Numbered from the stretch's first letter, positions 1 to 8,956 are shown. The stretch is 19,274 bases of DNA from CAYMST01 sp964393115 (GCA_964393115.1 CAYMST010000069.1:1-19274), one strand, 5' to 3'. Made by a program: numbers and translations. The notes: generated by a model from the letters alone, not told the origin.

Positions 1-1
1 C

Positions 2-3000
2 ACCATTAAGGGTAACGTTAATAAGATGAAGGCAAAAGAGGCTTTATTAGAGTCTCCTTACTTCACAGATGAGGAAATTGAAAAACTCCTTCCCATTTGC
101 GATCCCGCAAATTCTGATTCAGCAAATCTCGATGAGATAGTAGAATTGCTGTTGATAGCAGGTAGATCATTGCCACATGTAATGATGATGCTCATTCCTG
201 AAGCATGGCAGGATAATAAGTTGATGAGTGAGCAAAAGAAGGCTTTCTACAAATACCACGCTTCCATTATGGAGCCGTGGGATGGTCCAGCTGCCGTTTG
301 TTTCACAGATGGTAAATTCATAGGGGCCACTTTGGATAGGAATGGTCTTCGACCTTGTCGATATAGCTTGACTTCAGATGATATTTTGGTGTTGGCCTCA
401 GAGACGGGAGCACTTCAGGTAGATCAAGGTAAAGTCATCGAAAAAGGCAGACTTCAGCCAGGTAAGATGTTTTTAGTGGATCTTGAAGAAGGTCGTTTGA
501 TAACTGACGATGAGATTAAGACCACTTTAAGCGGGCAACAGCCGTATGGTGATTGGATCAAAGAAAGCCGTACAAAGCTCAGAATACTGCCTAATCCTGA
601 TGTAAAAGACAAAATTCGTGGAAACGAGCTTTTGTTTAGACAAAGGCTGCACGGTTATACGCGAGAAGACATAAGGTTTCAGTTAGAACCAATGGGTAAG
701 TTAGCTAAGGATCCAATAGGATCTATGGGCGCAGATACTCCTCTTGCCGTTCTTTCTGATTTACCACAGCATCCGGCAAACTATTTCAAACAAATGTTTG
801 CGCAGGTATCCAATCCTCCAATCGATCCGATTCGGGAAAGAATGGTGATGTCCTTATTTACCAGATTAGGTAAAGGGCTAAATATTCTTGCTGAAACATC
901 AGAGCACTGTCGCCAAATTCATATCACTCAGCCGGTATTAAAAGCTACGATGTTTGAAAAAATCAAACGTCTTGACAAAAGGTACTACAAAAGTGTTGAG
1001 ATAGGTCTCCTATTTAGTAAGGAGGAAGGACTGGAGAATGGAATAAAGAGAATATGCCAAGAAGCTGAAGATGCTGTAAAAGGCGGTGCGAATATTCTAA
1101 TTTTATCTGATAGAGCTGTCAACAGTGATAGAGTTCAAATTCCGTCCTTACTAGGTACTGGTGCAATTCATCATCATCTGATTAAAACCAAATTACGAGC
1201 TGTAACTAGTTTGGTTGTTGAGGCTGGAGATATTTTAGAGACGCACCATTTTGCAACGCTTATTGGCTATGGTGCAGGTGCAGTATACCCTTATGTGGCT
1301 TTCAATACGCTTTCCGAGTTGCATGAGGAGGGTATATTCCCGGATAGTGTTACTCATGGTATTCTTGTTGGAAATTACATTGAGGCAATTGGCGGAGGTC
1401 TATTGAAGATTATGTCGAAAATGGGGATCTCCACGCTTCAGTCTTACCAGGGTGCTCAGATATTTGAAGCAGTTGGTTTATCAAAAGAGTTGGTTGAAAC
1501 TTGTTTCAATGGTACAACGTCCAGAATTGAAGGAATTACTTTTTCACATTTTGAAAAAGAAGCATTAAAGAAGCATGAATTAGCTCACAAGCTCACGGAA
1601 AAGCCTCAAAAAGGCTTGGAAATGGGTGGCTTCTATCAATGGAAGCGTCAAGGTGAAGCGCACTTGCTAAATCCTGAAACAATCCATTTATTACAAAAAT
1701 CGACTAAGCTTGGAGATTATGAATTGTTCAAGAAATATACCCAAAAGGTTAACGAACAATCCGAAAGATCAATAACGTTAAGGAGCTTATTTGACTTCAA
1801 AGACAAGAAATCGATTAGTATAGACGAAGTCGAGCCGGAAGAAAATATCCTAAAGCGATTTGCTACAGGCGCCATGTCATTTGGTTCTATATCTTGGGAA
1901 GCTCATACTACCCTAGCCATTGCGATGAACCGCATTGGTGCAAAAAGCAATAGCGGCGAAGGAGGTGAAGACCCAATACGTTTCCAAAAAGAACAAAATG
2001 GTGACTGGAAACGATCAGCGATAAAGCAAGTGGCCTCTGGTAGATTTGGAGTTACGTCATATTACCTCACCAATGCTGAGGAACTTCAAATTAAGATAGC
2101 ACAGGGAGCAAAACCAGGTGAAGGTGGACAACTACCAGGGCACAAGGTCGATGATTGGATTGGTAAAACAAGACATTCGACGCCGGGTGTTGGTTTGATT
2201 TCACCACCACCACACCATGATATTTATTCGATTGAGGATTTAGCTCAGTTGATATATGACCTAAAAAATGCAAATAGAGACGCAAGAGTAAATGTTAAGC
2301 TCGTGTCAGAAGCAGGTGTTGGAACCATTGCTGCCGGCGTTGCCAAGGCCTTTGCAGATGTAGTTTTGGTTTCTGGAGGTGACGGAGGTACTGGTGCATC
2401 GCCATGGAGCTCCATCAGACACGCTGGATTGCCATGGGAGCTTGGACTATCAGAAGCACATCAAACGTTGGTTAAAAACGGACTGAGAAGCCGCGTATTC
2501 TTACAAAGTGATGGTAAGATGATGAGTGGTAGAGATATTGCTATTGCCACACTTCTAGGAGCCGAGGAATGGGGTGTTTCAACAGCTGCATTGGTGGTTG
2601 AAGGATGTATTATGATGAGAAAATGTCACCTTAATACATGCCCTGTTGGTGTGGCCACTCAAGATCCAGACCTAAGAAAACTATTCACTGGGGATCCAGA
2701 TCATGTGGTGAACATGTTTAAGTTCATGGTAAGAGAACTCCGTGAGATTATGGCGGATCTTGGCTTCAGAACTATCAACGAAATGGTAGGTCAGGCAAAT
2801 CATCTTAAAGTGAGAGATGGTATCCAGAGTGAAAAGATTAAATCTTTGAATCTAGAGTCTGTCATTTATCAAGAGCCAGCGAAGTATGGTGATACATTAT
2901 ACCGTTCAGTGGATCAAAACCATAGAATCAATGATGTATTAGATAGAAGGTTGATTAAAACGGCTGAGCCTGCTTTAGAAAGTGGAAGTGAGGTAACTGG

Positions 3001-3739
3001 CACATTTAAGATTGTCAATACTGATAGATCTGTTGGTGCCATGATATCTAACGAGGTTTCAAAGCGCTACAGTGGACAAGGCCTTCCTGAGGATACTATT
3101 AAATATACATTTAAGGGTTCGGCCGGACAAAGCTTTGGAGTTTTTGGAGCACCAGGAATCAAGTTTATTCTAGAAGGTGACGCGAATGATTATTTTGGAA
3201 AAGGTTTATCGGGAGCAAGACTAGTGGTTTTCCCAGATGTTAAATCAACTTTCATTCCACAGAAGAATATTATCATTGGTAATGTTGCTTTATATGGAGC
3301 CACTAAAGGTGAAGTATATGTAAATGGGATGGCCGGTGAGCGATTTGCGGTAAGAAACTCTGGTGCTGAGGCTGTTGTAGAAGGCATTGGAGATCACGGC
3401 TGTGAGTACATGACTGGTGGAAGAGTGATCATCCTCGGACCGACAGGAAGAAATTTCGCTGCGGGAATGAGTGGTGGTATTGCCTACGTGTTTGATCCAG
3501 GTAATAAACTCCCAGAAAACTGTAATATGGAAATGGTGGAGTTTGATGCAAAGGATTATGATGATGGTGAATATTTAAAAAACATGATCACCAATCATAT
3601 GAAGCTGACGGGATCAAAGGTTGCCGAAGAAATTTTGACTGACTGGTCAAGGTATTTAAAGCAATTTGTTAAAGTGATGCCGACAGAATACAAAGCGGTT
3701 TTGGAAAAGAAAAAGAAGAAATTGAAACAAGCTGTTTAA
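2..3739 (+). CDS. gltB: Glutamate synthase large subunit, 5'-truncated by window edge
   Basis: This is the large (alpha) subunit of glutamate synthase, which makes two glutamates from glutamine plus 2-oxoglutarate. The frame is open from base 2 and its first residues (TIKGNVNK, before the Met at 26) already match the conserved glutaminase-domain segment. The true start and catalytic Cys1 therefore lie upstream, and roughly 250 residues are missing. Numbering from the Met at 26, one sees the end of the glutaminase domain (DRNGLRPCRY near 105-115), the central domain, the FMN-binding synthase domain (GAMSFGSISWEAH near 617; SGGDGGTGASPW near 785) and the 3Fe-4S cysteines C861, C867 and C872. 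The C-terminal glycine-rich beta-helix domain follows. The stop codon is 1 nt before the gltD ATG, so the two are co-transcribed. The promoter is outside the window. Identification is very secure. Confidence 0.97.
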   Translation, partial: TIKGNVNKMKAKEALLESPYFTDEEIEKLLPICDPANSDSANLDEIVELLLIAGRSLPHVMMMLIPEAWQDNKLMSEQKKAFYKYHASIMEPWDGPAAVCFTDGKFIGATLDRNGLRPCRYSLTSDDILVLASETGALQVDQGKVIEKGRLQPGKMFLVDLEEGRLITDDEIKTTLSGQQPYGDWIKESRTKLRILPNPDVKDKIRGNELLFRQRLHGYTREDIRFQLEPMGKLAKDPIGSMGADTPLAVLSDLPQHPANYFKQMFAQVSNPPIDPIRERMVMSLFTRLGKGLNILAETSEHCRQIHITQPVLKATMFEKIKRLDKRYYKSVEIGLLFSKEEGLENGIKRICQEAEDAVKGGANILILSDRAVNSDRVQIPSLLGTGAIHHHLIKTKLRAVTSLVVEAGDILETHHFATLIGYGAGAVYPYVAFNTLSELHEEGIFPDSVTHGILVGNYIEAIGGGLLKIMSKMGISTLQSYQGAQIFEAVGLSKELVETCFNGTTSRIEGITFSHFEKEALKKHELAHKLTEKPQKGLEMGGFYQWKRQGEAHLLNPETIHLLQKSTKLGDYELFKKYTQKVNEQSERSITLRSLFDFKDKKSISIDEVEPEENILKRFATGAMSFGSISWEAHTTLAIAMNRIGAKSNSGEGGEDPIRFQKEQNGDWKRSAIKQVASGRFGVTSYYLTNAEELQIKIAQGAKPGEGGQLPGHKVDDWIGKTRHSTPGVGLISPPPHHDIYSIEDLAQLIYDLKNANRDARVNVKLVSEAGVGTIAAGVAKAFADVVLVSGGDGGTGASPWSSIRHAGLPWELGLSEAHQTLVKNGLRSRVFLQSDGKMMSGRDIAIATLLGAEEWGVSTAALVVEGCIMMRKCHLNTCPVGVATQDPDLRKLFTGDPDHVVNMFKFMVRELREIMADLGFRTINEMVGQANHLKVRDGIQSEKIKSLNLESVIYQEPAKYGDTLYRSVDQNHRINDVLDRRLIKTAEPALESGSEVTGTFKIVNTDRSVGAMISNEVSKRYSGQGLPEDTIKYTFKGSAGQSFGVFGAPGIKFILEGDANDYFGKGLSGARLVVFPDVKSTFIPQKNIIIGNVALYGATKGEVYVNGMAGERFAVRNSGAEAVVEGIGDHGCEYMTGGRVIILGPTGRNFAAGMSGGIAYVFDPGNKLPENCNMEMVEFDAKDYDDGEYLKNMITNHMKLTGSKVAEEILTDWSRYLKQFVKVMPTEYKAVLEKKKKKLKQAV

Positions 3740-3740
3740 G

Positions 3741-5219
3741 ATGGGAAAGCCGACTGGATTTAAAGAATTTGATAGGGAATTACCCAAATATTCCTCTCCT
3801 CAGGAAAGGATAAAGCACTATAGCGAGTTTTATCAAGAGTTTGGTGAAGATAAAACTCGACAGCAAGCAGCACGCTGTATGGACTGCGGTGTACCATTTT
3901 GTCATAACGGATGTCCATTAGGGAATAAAATTCCTGATTTTAATGATGCAGCCTATATGGGTGACTGGGAACATGCGATTGAAATCCTACTCTCTACCAA
4001 TAACTTCCCAGAGTTTACAGGTAGGATTTGTCCAGCTCCATGTGAGGCATCATGTGTATTAGGAATTAATAAGCCGTCCGTAGCTATTGAGCATATCGAG
4101 AAGACCATTGTCGAAAAGGCTTATGAAAAGGGGTATATCAAACCTAATCCTCCTAAGTCAAGAACAGGCAAAAAAGTTGCAGTGATAGGGTCAGGACCAG
4201 CTGGTTTAGCAACAGCACAGCAACTTAATAAAGCCGGGCACTCTGTTACTGTTTTTGAGAGAGCTGAACGACCTGGGGGCTTATTACGCTACGGCATACC
4301 AGATTTCAAGTTAGAAAAATGGACAATAGACCGTAAGGTTGACATTCTAAAAGCAGAAGGCATTGAATTTAAATGCAATGCTAATGTAGGACAAAATGTT
4401 GCTGTCAGTGATCTTAAAGAAAACTTTGATGCAATTGTACTGTCAGGAGGATCTACTGTCCCACGTGATTTACCAATTCCCGGAAGAGATCTGGAAGGTA
4501 TACATTTCGCAATGGACTTCTTAAGTCAACAGAACGATCGTGTGGCAGGAAAGGAAGGGGTAGAAAATCTCAAAGGCCATTTGGGTGAAGCCTTCCCTGA
4601 AGAGCTTACGGCAACCGATAAGAATGTAGTTGTTATTGGAGGTGGTGATACGGGCTCTGATTGTGTTGGAACTTCTAACAGACATGGTGCTAAATCCATT
4701 ACTCAGATCGAATTGCTTTCTAAGCCTCCCGAGTCACGAACCGAGCTGAACCCATGGCCAGAATGGCCAATGACATTGCGTACCTCTACGTCTCATGACG
4801 AAGGTTGCGATCGTGATTGGGCGATTTTGACAAAAGAGTTTATCGGAGAGAACGGTAAGCTTACAGGCCTAAAAACGGTTAAGATCGAGTGGGAAGGAAG
4901 GAAATTTGTGGAAGTGAAGGGTTCTGAAAATATACTTCCTGCGGAATTGGTATTATTGGCTGCTGGATTCGTTCATCCTCAGAAGAAGGGCATGTTAGAT
5001 GATCTTGGTGTCGAGCTTGACGAGAGAGGTAATGTAAAAACTGATGGCTATCAAACCTCAGTAGATCAGGTCTTCGCTGCAGGAGATATGAGAAGAGGTC
5101 AATCGTTGGTGGTATGGGCTATTTCAGAGGGTCGAGAAGCCGCGAAAGCTGTTGATAAGTATCTTATGGGTGAATCAATTCTAGAGGCTAAAGATGACTC
5201 AATTTTTAGTATAGCTTAA
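3741..5219 (+). CDS. gltD: Glutamate synthase small subunit (NAD(P)H oxidoreductase)
   Basis: This is the small (beta) subunit of glutamate synthase, which takes electrons from NAD(P)H and passes them through FAD and 4Fe-4S clusters to the FMN site of GltB. The 492-residue length is normal for the family. The N-terminal cluster-binding region has cysteines C46, C49, C54 and C58, with further cysteines C97, C101 and C105. The FAD-binding GSGPAG motif is at residues 150-155 and the NAD(P)H-binding GGGDTG motif at 300-305. A C-terminal FAD-contact segment (VFAAGDMRRGQS) lies near residue 443. The ATG begins 1 nt after the gltB stop, which suggests translational coupling. An intrinsic terminator follows about 30 nt after the stop, so gltBD forms a closed unit on this side. 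Confidence 0.97.
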   Translation: MGKPTGFKEFDRELPKYSSPQERIKHYSEFYQEFGEDKTRQQAARCMDCGVPFCHNGCPLGNKIPDFNDAAYMGDWEHAIEILLSTNNFPEFTGRICPAPCEASCVLGINKPSVAIEHIEKTIVEKAYEKGYIKPNPPKSRTGKKVAVIGSGPAGLATAQQLNKAGHSVTVFERAERPGGLLRYGIPDFKLEKWTIDRKVDILKAEGIEFKCNANVGQNVAVSDLKENFDAIVLSGGSTVPRDLPIPGRDLEGIHFAMDFLSQQNDRVAGKEGVENLKGHLGEAFPEELTATDKNVVVIGGGDTGSDCVGTSNRHGAKSITQIELLSKPPESRTELNPWPEWPMTLRTSTSHDEGCDRDWAILTKEFIGENGKLTGLKTVKIEWEGRKFVEVKGSENILPAELVLLAAGFVHPQKKGMLDDLGVELDERGNVKTDGYQTSVDQVFAAGDMRRGQSLVVWAISEGREAAKAVDKYLMGESILEAKDDSIFSIA

Positions 5220-5247
5220 GTAGAAGTAACTGTAATATTTATATTTT

Positions 5248-5276
5248 AAGGCAGGTGTATATCCCTGCCTTTTTTT
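5248..5276 (+). terminator. Intrinsic terminator of gltBD
   Basis: An 8-bp perfect stem (AAGGCAGG at 5248-5255 pairing with CCTGCCTT at 5264-5271) has an 8-nt loop and runs into seven T residues (5270-5276). It lies 28 nt past the gltD stop in the correct orientation. The T-run makes it directional for the plus strand. Confidence 0.88.
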
Positions 5277-5283
5277 ATGTCTT

Positions 5284-5332
5284 TTGTTGTCCCTTTGGAA
5301 AGTTACATATCATGATTTTCATAGGACAACAA
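5284..5332. repeat. 9-bp inverted repeat between the two terminators
   Basis: TTGTTGTCC at 5284-5292 is repeated in inverted form as GGACAACAA at 5324-5332, with 31 nt between the arms. It lies between the gltD terminator and the bidirectional terminator. It could be the closing stem of a small structured RNA ending at 5375, part of a 3' untranslated region, or an operator. I see no TAnnTTTG promoter box in front of it, so no RNA gene is called. Confidence 0.4.
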
Positions 5333-5340
5333 CATAACCA

Positions 5341-5375
5341 AAAAAGCCCCTATGCCATATGCATAGGGGCTTTTT
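5341..5375. terminator. Bidirectional intrinsic terminator between convergent gltD and secDF
   Basis: There is a perfect 15-bp inverted repeat: AAAAAGCCCCTATGC (5341-5355) pairs with GCATAGGGGCTTTTT (5361-5375) around a 5-nt loop. The GC-rich core is flanked by A5 on one side and T5 on the other, so each strand ends in a U-run. It lies 19 bp past the secDF stop (5395) on the minus strand and is the obvious secDF terminator. It is also a second stop for gltBD read-through. Confidence 0.92.
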
Positions 5376-5394
5376 GCTAGATATACCTTAATAC

Positions 5395-8382
5395 TTATTT
5401 CTTCTTTTGAAAATCTATCACAACCGGTGTTGCGATGAATAGAGACGAATAGGTACCAATTAATACTCCGACAAGTAGAGCAAACGAAAAACCTTTAAGA
5501 ACTGCACCTCCAAAAATGAAGAGTACCAGTATCACGATTAAAGTCGTTGCAGAAGTAATCATAGTTCTACTAATCGTGTTGTTCAATGACTCATTGAACA
5601 AATCAACGCTAGTACTAGATCCAGCCTTAAGGTTTAGGTTTTCTCTGATTCGGTCGAATACAACCACCGTATCGTTGATGGAATAACCAATAATTGTCAA
5701 TAATGCTGCAATAAATACCTGATCTATTTCAAATGCAATTCCCAACAAGTTGGCAATTGAGAATGCTGAGATCACGAATAAGGAGTCATGAACCAAAGCG
5801 ATGATGGCTCCGACACCGAATTGAACTTTTCTAAATCGTATTAGTATATAGATGAAAATAACAATTATAGCTAAGATACCGGCTTGGTAAGAGGCATTTT
5901 TAATGTCATTCGCGATAGTTGCTCCCACTTTAGAGCTGCTTACTATAGCAAAATGAGAATCATCAATAAAGCTATCATCCTCAGTATATTTCTGACCTGT
6001 AATGTTTTCTAATCCTGCTATCAGCGCTGACTTTACTTGATTATCCGCTTCATCAGAATCGTCATCTACCATAAAGCTAGTCGTCACTTTAATTCTACTA
6101 TCATCACCATACGTTTTTACCTCAGTTCCTTTGCCACCAAAAGACTTAGCTAATTCTACTTTTAGCTCAGATGTATTCACCGTCTCTTGGAACGACACGA
6201 CGTAGGATCTCCCACCTTTAAAATCAACACCTAAGTTGAGCGGTTTAACAACGATGGCAATAAGTCCAAACACGATAACTATGGCAGAAAATAGGTACGC
6301 CTTGCGTCGGTTTCTAATGAATTCGATAGCTCCACCTGTTAAGATGTTCTTTGAGAACGGAGTGGCAAAACTAATTTTACTTTTGTCTCCTTTCTTGGTC
6401 ATCATCTCGACGATTACACGAGTTATAAATACCGCAGAGAAGAAAGAGCAGGCAATACCAATCATTAAAGTGATGGCAAAACCTTTTACAGGACCTTGCC
6501 CCAAAGAATAAAGAATCATACCCGTTAAGAAGGTGGTAACGTTGGCATCGACAATGGAGAAATAAGCTTTTTTATAACCATTACTAATGGCTTGGATAAT
6601 ACTAGCTCCATTTCGTAGCTCTTCACGTATTCTTTCGAAGATCAAAACATTGGCATCAATAGACATACCAATCGTTAGCACGATTCCGGCAATCCCTGGT
6701 AAGGTCAGGGCTGCATTGAATTGAGCTAATATCCCTAAGATGAAGAATATATTAAAGAAGAGTGCAATATTCGCGATCATTCCTCCTCCAGAGTAATAGA
6801 ATATCATAAATAGGATCACGATAGCTAAACCTGCGATTACAGAAGTTACTCCTTGTTTCTGAGCCACTTTACCCAATGTCGGGCCTATTACTACGTCCTC
6901 AACAATGGTTGTTGGTGCTGGGAGGGCACCAGCTTTAAGTACGTTAGCAAGGTCTTTCGCTTCTTCTAGTGTAAAGTTTCCTGATATTGACGAGCTACCA
7001 TTAGGTATTTCACCCCTCACAACAGGAGCGGAATATACCATGCCATCTAAAACAATGGCAATTTGTTTCTCAACATTCTTACGAGTAAGTTTTCTCCATA
7101 TTTTAGACCCTTTGGAATTCATTTGCATGCTAACTCCAGGTCTTGCCGCCTCATCAAGTTGATATCTGGCATCGGTGATAACTTCTCCAGTAATTGGCGC
7201 TTTACCACCACGTGATATCTTAATTGGATAAAGTTGAATCACTTCCTCCCCATCTTTGTTTTCTTTCGTTTCAGGCTTCACAGCCCACATCATTCTCAGG
7301 TTAGCAGGTAAGAGTATTTTAACACTTTCTTTCCTTAGAAGCTTATTAATTTTAAGTGTGTCTTTAACTGCGTACATCAGGCCGTAACCATTAGGCTGAA
7401 GTAAACTAAATAGAGGTGACTGACTACTTTGTATAGAGGTAGAATCAGTAGCGGTAGAATCGTTCTCCAACTCCGCAGCTAGTTCATCACCAAGTTCATC
7501 GTCGAGCCCTGAGTCTTCACCTAAGTCGCTGACAAGCGAGTTTTCACTATTTGCCTCTTCTGAAGACTCTTGTTCAAGTGCCTCTAGGGCATCTTGCTCT
7601 TTAAGTATCTGGTCATTAGCAGCCTGCAACATCGGGAAGACCTCCTGGATGTCATATACTTCCCAAAACTCTAGCTTCGCGACACCTTGAAGTAATTTTC
7701 GCACTCTAGTCGGATTATCAACTCCAGGTAGTTCAACCTGAATTCTTCCTGTACCCTGAAGGCGTTGAATATTTGGCTGTGATGTTCCGAAGCGGTCTAT
7801 CCTTGTCCTTAAAATATTGAAGGATCTATCGATAGCGGTCTCTACTTCTGTATTGATGATTTCGAGAATTTCCTGATCCGAAGATTTAAGGTTTATTCTT
7901 CCTTTGTTCGCAGTTGTGGCAAAAATGTAACTCAATTTTTTATCACTAGCAATTTGCTGGAATGAGCTATAAAAAGCGTCTACAAAACCTATTGGTTCTT
8001 GTCGAACTTTTTTATTGGCCTCGGCCAAGGCAGCCTGAAAATCTTCATCATTTGAGTTCCCTGCAAGTCCTTTTACGATGCCTTCTGGATTGACTTCTAG
8101 AGTTACATGCATACCACCCTGTAAATCCAGTCCTAAATTTAATTCTGTCTCTTTTACTTCTTTGTAGGAATATTCTAATCCTAAGAATTCGAATACCGGT
8201 TCTCTCCAGATAGAATCTAAAAAGCTCTGCTTTTTACCGTGGTCTAGTATTCCTTCTTCATCTCTTGCTTGTTCCGTGGCATTACTGTTAATGCCTTGCG
8301 CTATGAACGTAAATGATAGATAATAAATACATAACGCTGAAATTAGGATAGTCAAAAAAACTACCGCTCCTTTATTTTTCAT
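5395..8382 (-). CDS. secDF: Protein translocase subunits SecD and SecF fused (SecDF)
   Basis: SecDF is an inner-membrane RND-type factor that uses the proton gradient to pull proteins out of the SecYEG channel on the periplasmic side. The 995 residues contain both halves, as is usual in Bacteroidota. The SecD half has TM1 at about 6-28, LNLGLDLQGGMH near 81-92, the large periplasmic P1 domain, then a membrane block with GMSIDANVLIFERIREE at 572-588, holding the conserved Asp. The SecF half starts near 690 with a TM helix, then LGVDFKGG at 717-724, and has IGYSINDTVVVFDRIREN at 898-915. Odd: residues about 262-320 in P1 form an acidic, Ser/Asp/Glu-rich low-complexity insert. The ATG start is clear. 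No TAnnTTTG box precedes it, so it may be read from the gene upstream (stop 84 bp away). Confidence 0.97.
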   Translation of the reverse strand: MKNKGAVVFLTILISALCIYYLSFTFIAQGINSNATEQARDEEGILDHGKKQSFLDSIWREPVFEFLGLEYSYKEVKETELNLGLDLQGGMHVTLEVNPEGIVKGLAGNSNDEDFQAALAEANKKVRQEPIGFVDAFYSSFQQIASDKKLSYIFATTANKGRINLKSSDQEILEIINTEVETAIDRSFNILRTRIDRFGTSQPNIQRLQGTGRIQVELPGVDNPTRVRKLLQGVAKLEFWEVYDIQEVFPMLQAANDQILKEQDALEALEQESSEEANSENSLVSDLGEDSGLDDELGDELAAELENDSTATDSTSIQSSQSPLFSLLQPNGYGLMYAVKDTLKINKLLRKESVKILLPANLRMMWAVKPETKENKDGEEVIQLYPIKISRGGKAPITGEVITDARYQLDEAARPGVSMQMNSKGSKIWRKLTRKNVEKQIAIVLDGMVYSAPVVRGEIPNGSSSISGNFTLEEAKDLANVLKAGALPAPTTIVEDVVIGPTLGKVAQKQGVTSVIAGLAIVILFMIFYYSGGGMIANIALFFNIFFILGILAQFNAALTLPGIAGIVLTIGMSIDANVLIFERIREELRNGASIIQAISNGYKKAYFSIVDANVTTFLTGMILYSLGQGPVKGFAITLMIGIACSFFSAVFITRVIVEMMTKKGDKSKISFATPFSKNILTGGAIEFIRNRRKAYLFSAIVIVFGLIAIVVKPLNLGVDFKGGRSYVVSFQETVNTSELKVELAKSFGGKGTEVKTYGDDSRIKVTTSFMVDDDSDEADNQVKSALIAGLENITGQKYTEDDSFIDDSHFAIVSSSKVGATIANDIKNASYQAGILAIIVIFIYILIRFRKVQFGVGAIIALVHDSLFVISAFSIANLLGIAFEIDQVFIAALLTIIGYSINDTVVVFDRIRENLNLKAGSSTSVDLFNESLNNTISRTMITSATTLIVILVLFIFGGAVLKGFSFALLVGVLIGTYSSLFIATPVVIDFQKKK

Positions 8383-8415
8383 GTTGTTAATAAAATTTTG
8401 TAAATTATTTTTTGC

Positions 8416-8433
8416 TGACTCTCTGAAGAGTCA
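8416..8433. other. Hairpin in the secDF leader
   Basis: TGACTCT (8416-8422) pairs with AGAGTCA (8427-8433) around a 4-nt loop, a perfect 7-bp stem. It lies about 33 nt upstream of the secDF ATG in the 84-nt gap after the preceding gene. Neither strand has a T-run after the stem, so it is not a standard intrinsic terminator. It may be a leader structure, an RNA processing site or a chance palindrome. Confidence 0.35.
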
Positions 8434-8466
8434 TGTGATGATTGTGATAGGAAAGGTCTTTATTCC

Positions 8467-8838
8467 CTAAGGTGCATTCTTTGCTATAAAATGCTCAAAG
8501 GTAACTTCTATAAAATCAGTTACGAGCACTACGATTTGAGTTTCTAGGTGATAGGCTCTGGGAGTAGGTAAGACCTCAAAAAGTGGCAAATGAAACAATA
8601 TAGAAAAGTTAATGCCAATATTTAGGTTTTGGGTTATAGCTGAGAATGAAATTAACTCATAGCTATCCGAGTCGTCATTTTGGTCATTGGCGTTGGGATT
8701 ACAGCTATTACTTTCCAACTCCATATCCGTATTTACCGAATATATATAGGACTCATACTTTGGTAAACAGATTACCAACGATATAACCAATCCCACTAAT
8801 GGAACTATACGTTTTATATGATATAACGTCCTACTCAT
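8467..8838 (-). CDS. Small hypothetical membrane or secreted protein (123 aa)
   Basis: I do not recognise this protein. From the ATG at 8838 it has a short basic start, then a hydrophobic stretch at about residues 8-25 (IVPLVGLVISLVICLP), which is a signal peptide or a single membrane anchor. An Asn/Asp/Ser-rich segment follows near 40-58, then a mixed beta-type region ending in NAP. The frame can be extended to a TTG at 8883, but that TTG is the -33 element of a good promoter whose -7 box (8854-8861) also lies upstream of the ATG. The shorter start is therefore preferred. It is followed by secDF 84 nt downstream on the same strand and may be co-transcribed with it. Its small size and lack of known motifs make the function open; that it is a gene is supported by the promoter. 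Confidence 0.6.
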   Translation of the reverse strand: MSRTLYHIKRIVPLVGLVISLVICLPKYESYIYSVNTDMELESNSCNPNANDQNDDSDSYELISFSAITQNLNIGINFSILFHLPLFEVLPTPRAYHLETQIVVLVTDFIEVTFEHFIAKNAP

Positions 8839-8853
8839 TTTTTTCGAGGCGGA

Positions 8854-8883
8854 CAAAAGTAAGAATATCAAATATTTATACAA
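8854..8883 (-). promoter_or_regulatory. Bacteroidota-type promoter of the 123-aa gene
   Basis: On the minus strand, TTG (8883-8881), a 19-nt spacer and TACTTTTG (8861-8854) match the Bacteroidota sigma factor consensus TTG-N17-23-TAnnTTTG exactly. The -7 box ends 15 nt before the ATG at 8838, which predicts a leader of about 10 nt. It decides the start choice for this gene. Confidence 0.72.
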
Positions 8884-8932
8884 GAAAAACTGTAATTATC
8901 TTGTTATAATAGTGATAAAAATATTGGAGTGC

Positions 8933-8940
8933 TACCTTTG
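8933..8940 (+). promoter_or_regulatory. Candidate -7 promoter box of the repeat-protein/ytxJ operon
   Basis: TACCTTTG matches the TAnnTTTG box and ends 16 nt before the ATG at 8957, the same geometry as at the two other promoters in this window. No TTG lies at the expected 17-23 nt upstream (the nearest is 29 nt away at 8901), so the promoter may be weak or activator-dependent. It rules out a start at the GTG at 8912, which would lie upstream of transcription initiation. Confidence 0.5.
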
Positions 8941-8956
8941 GGTAAGCATAACACTA

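Noticed and set aside
2091..2285. Minus-strand open frame inside gltB (also 3190-3387)
   Set aside because: Lies opposite the conserved FMN domain (or C-terminal domain) of gltB; no start context or recognisable product.
6236..6511. Plus-strand open frame inside secDF (also 6905-7162)
   Set aside because: Antisense to a strongly conserved gene, no promoter box and no coherent protein features; a shadow of secDF coding constraint.
8416..8433. Hairpin before secDF as an intrinsic terminator of the 123-aa gene
   Set aside because: No T-run follows the stem on the minus strand (the bases after it are AGCAAAAAA), so it was kept only as a possible leader structure.
8912..8956. GTG at 8912 as start of the basic repeat protein
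   Set aside because: It lies upstream of the TACCTTTG box at 8933-8940, and the 15 extra residues would precede a signal peptide that already begins well at 8957.
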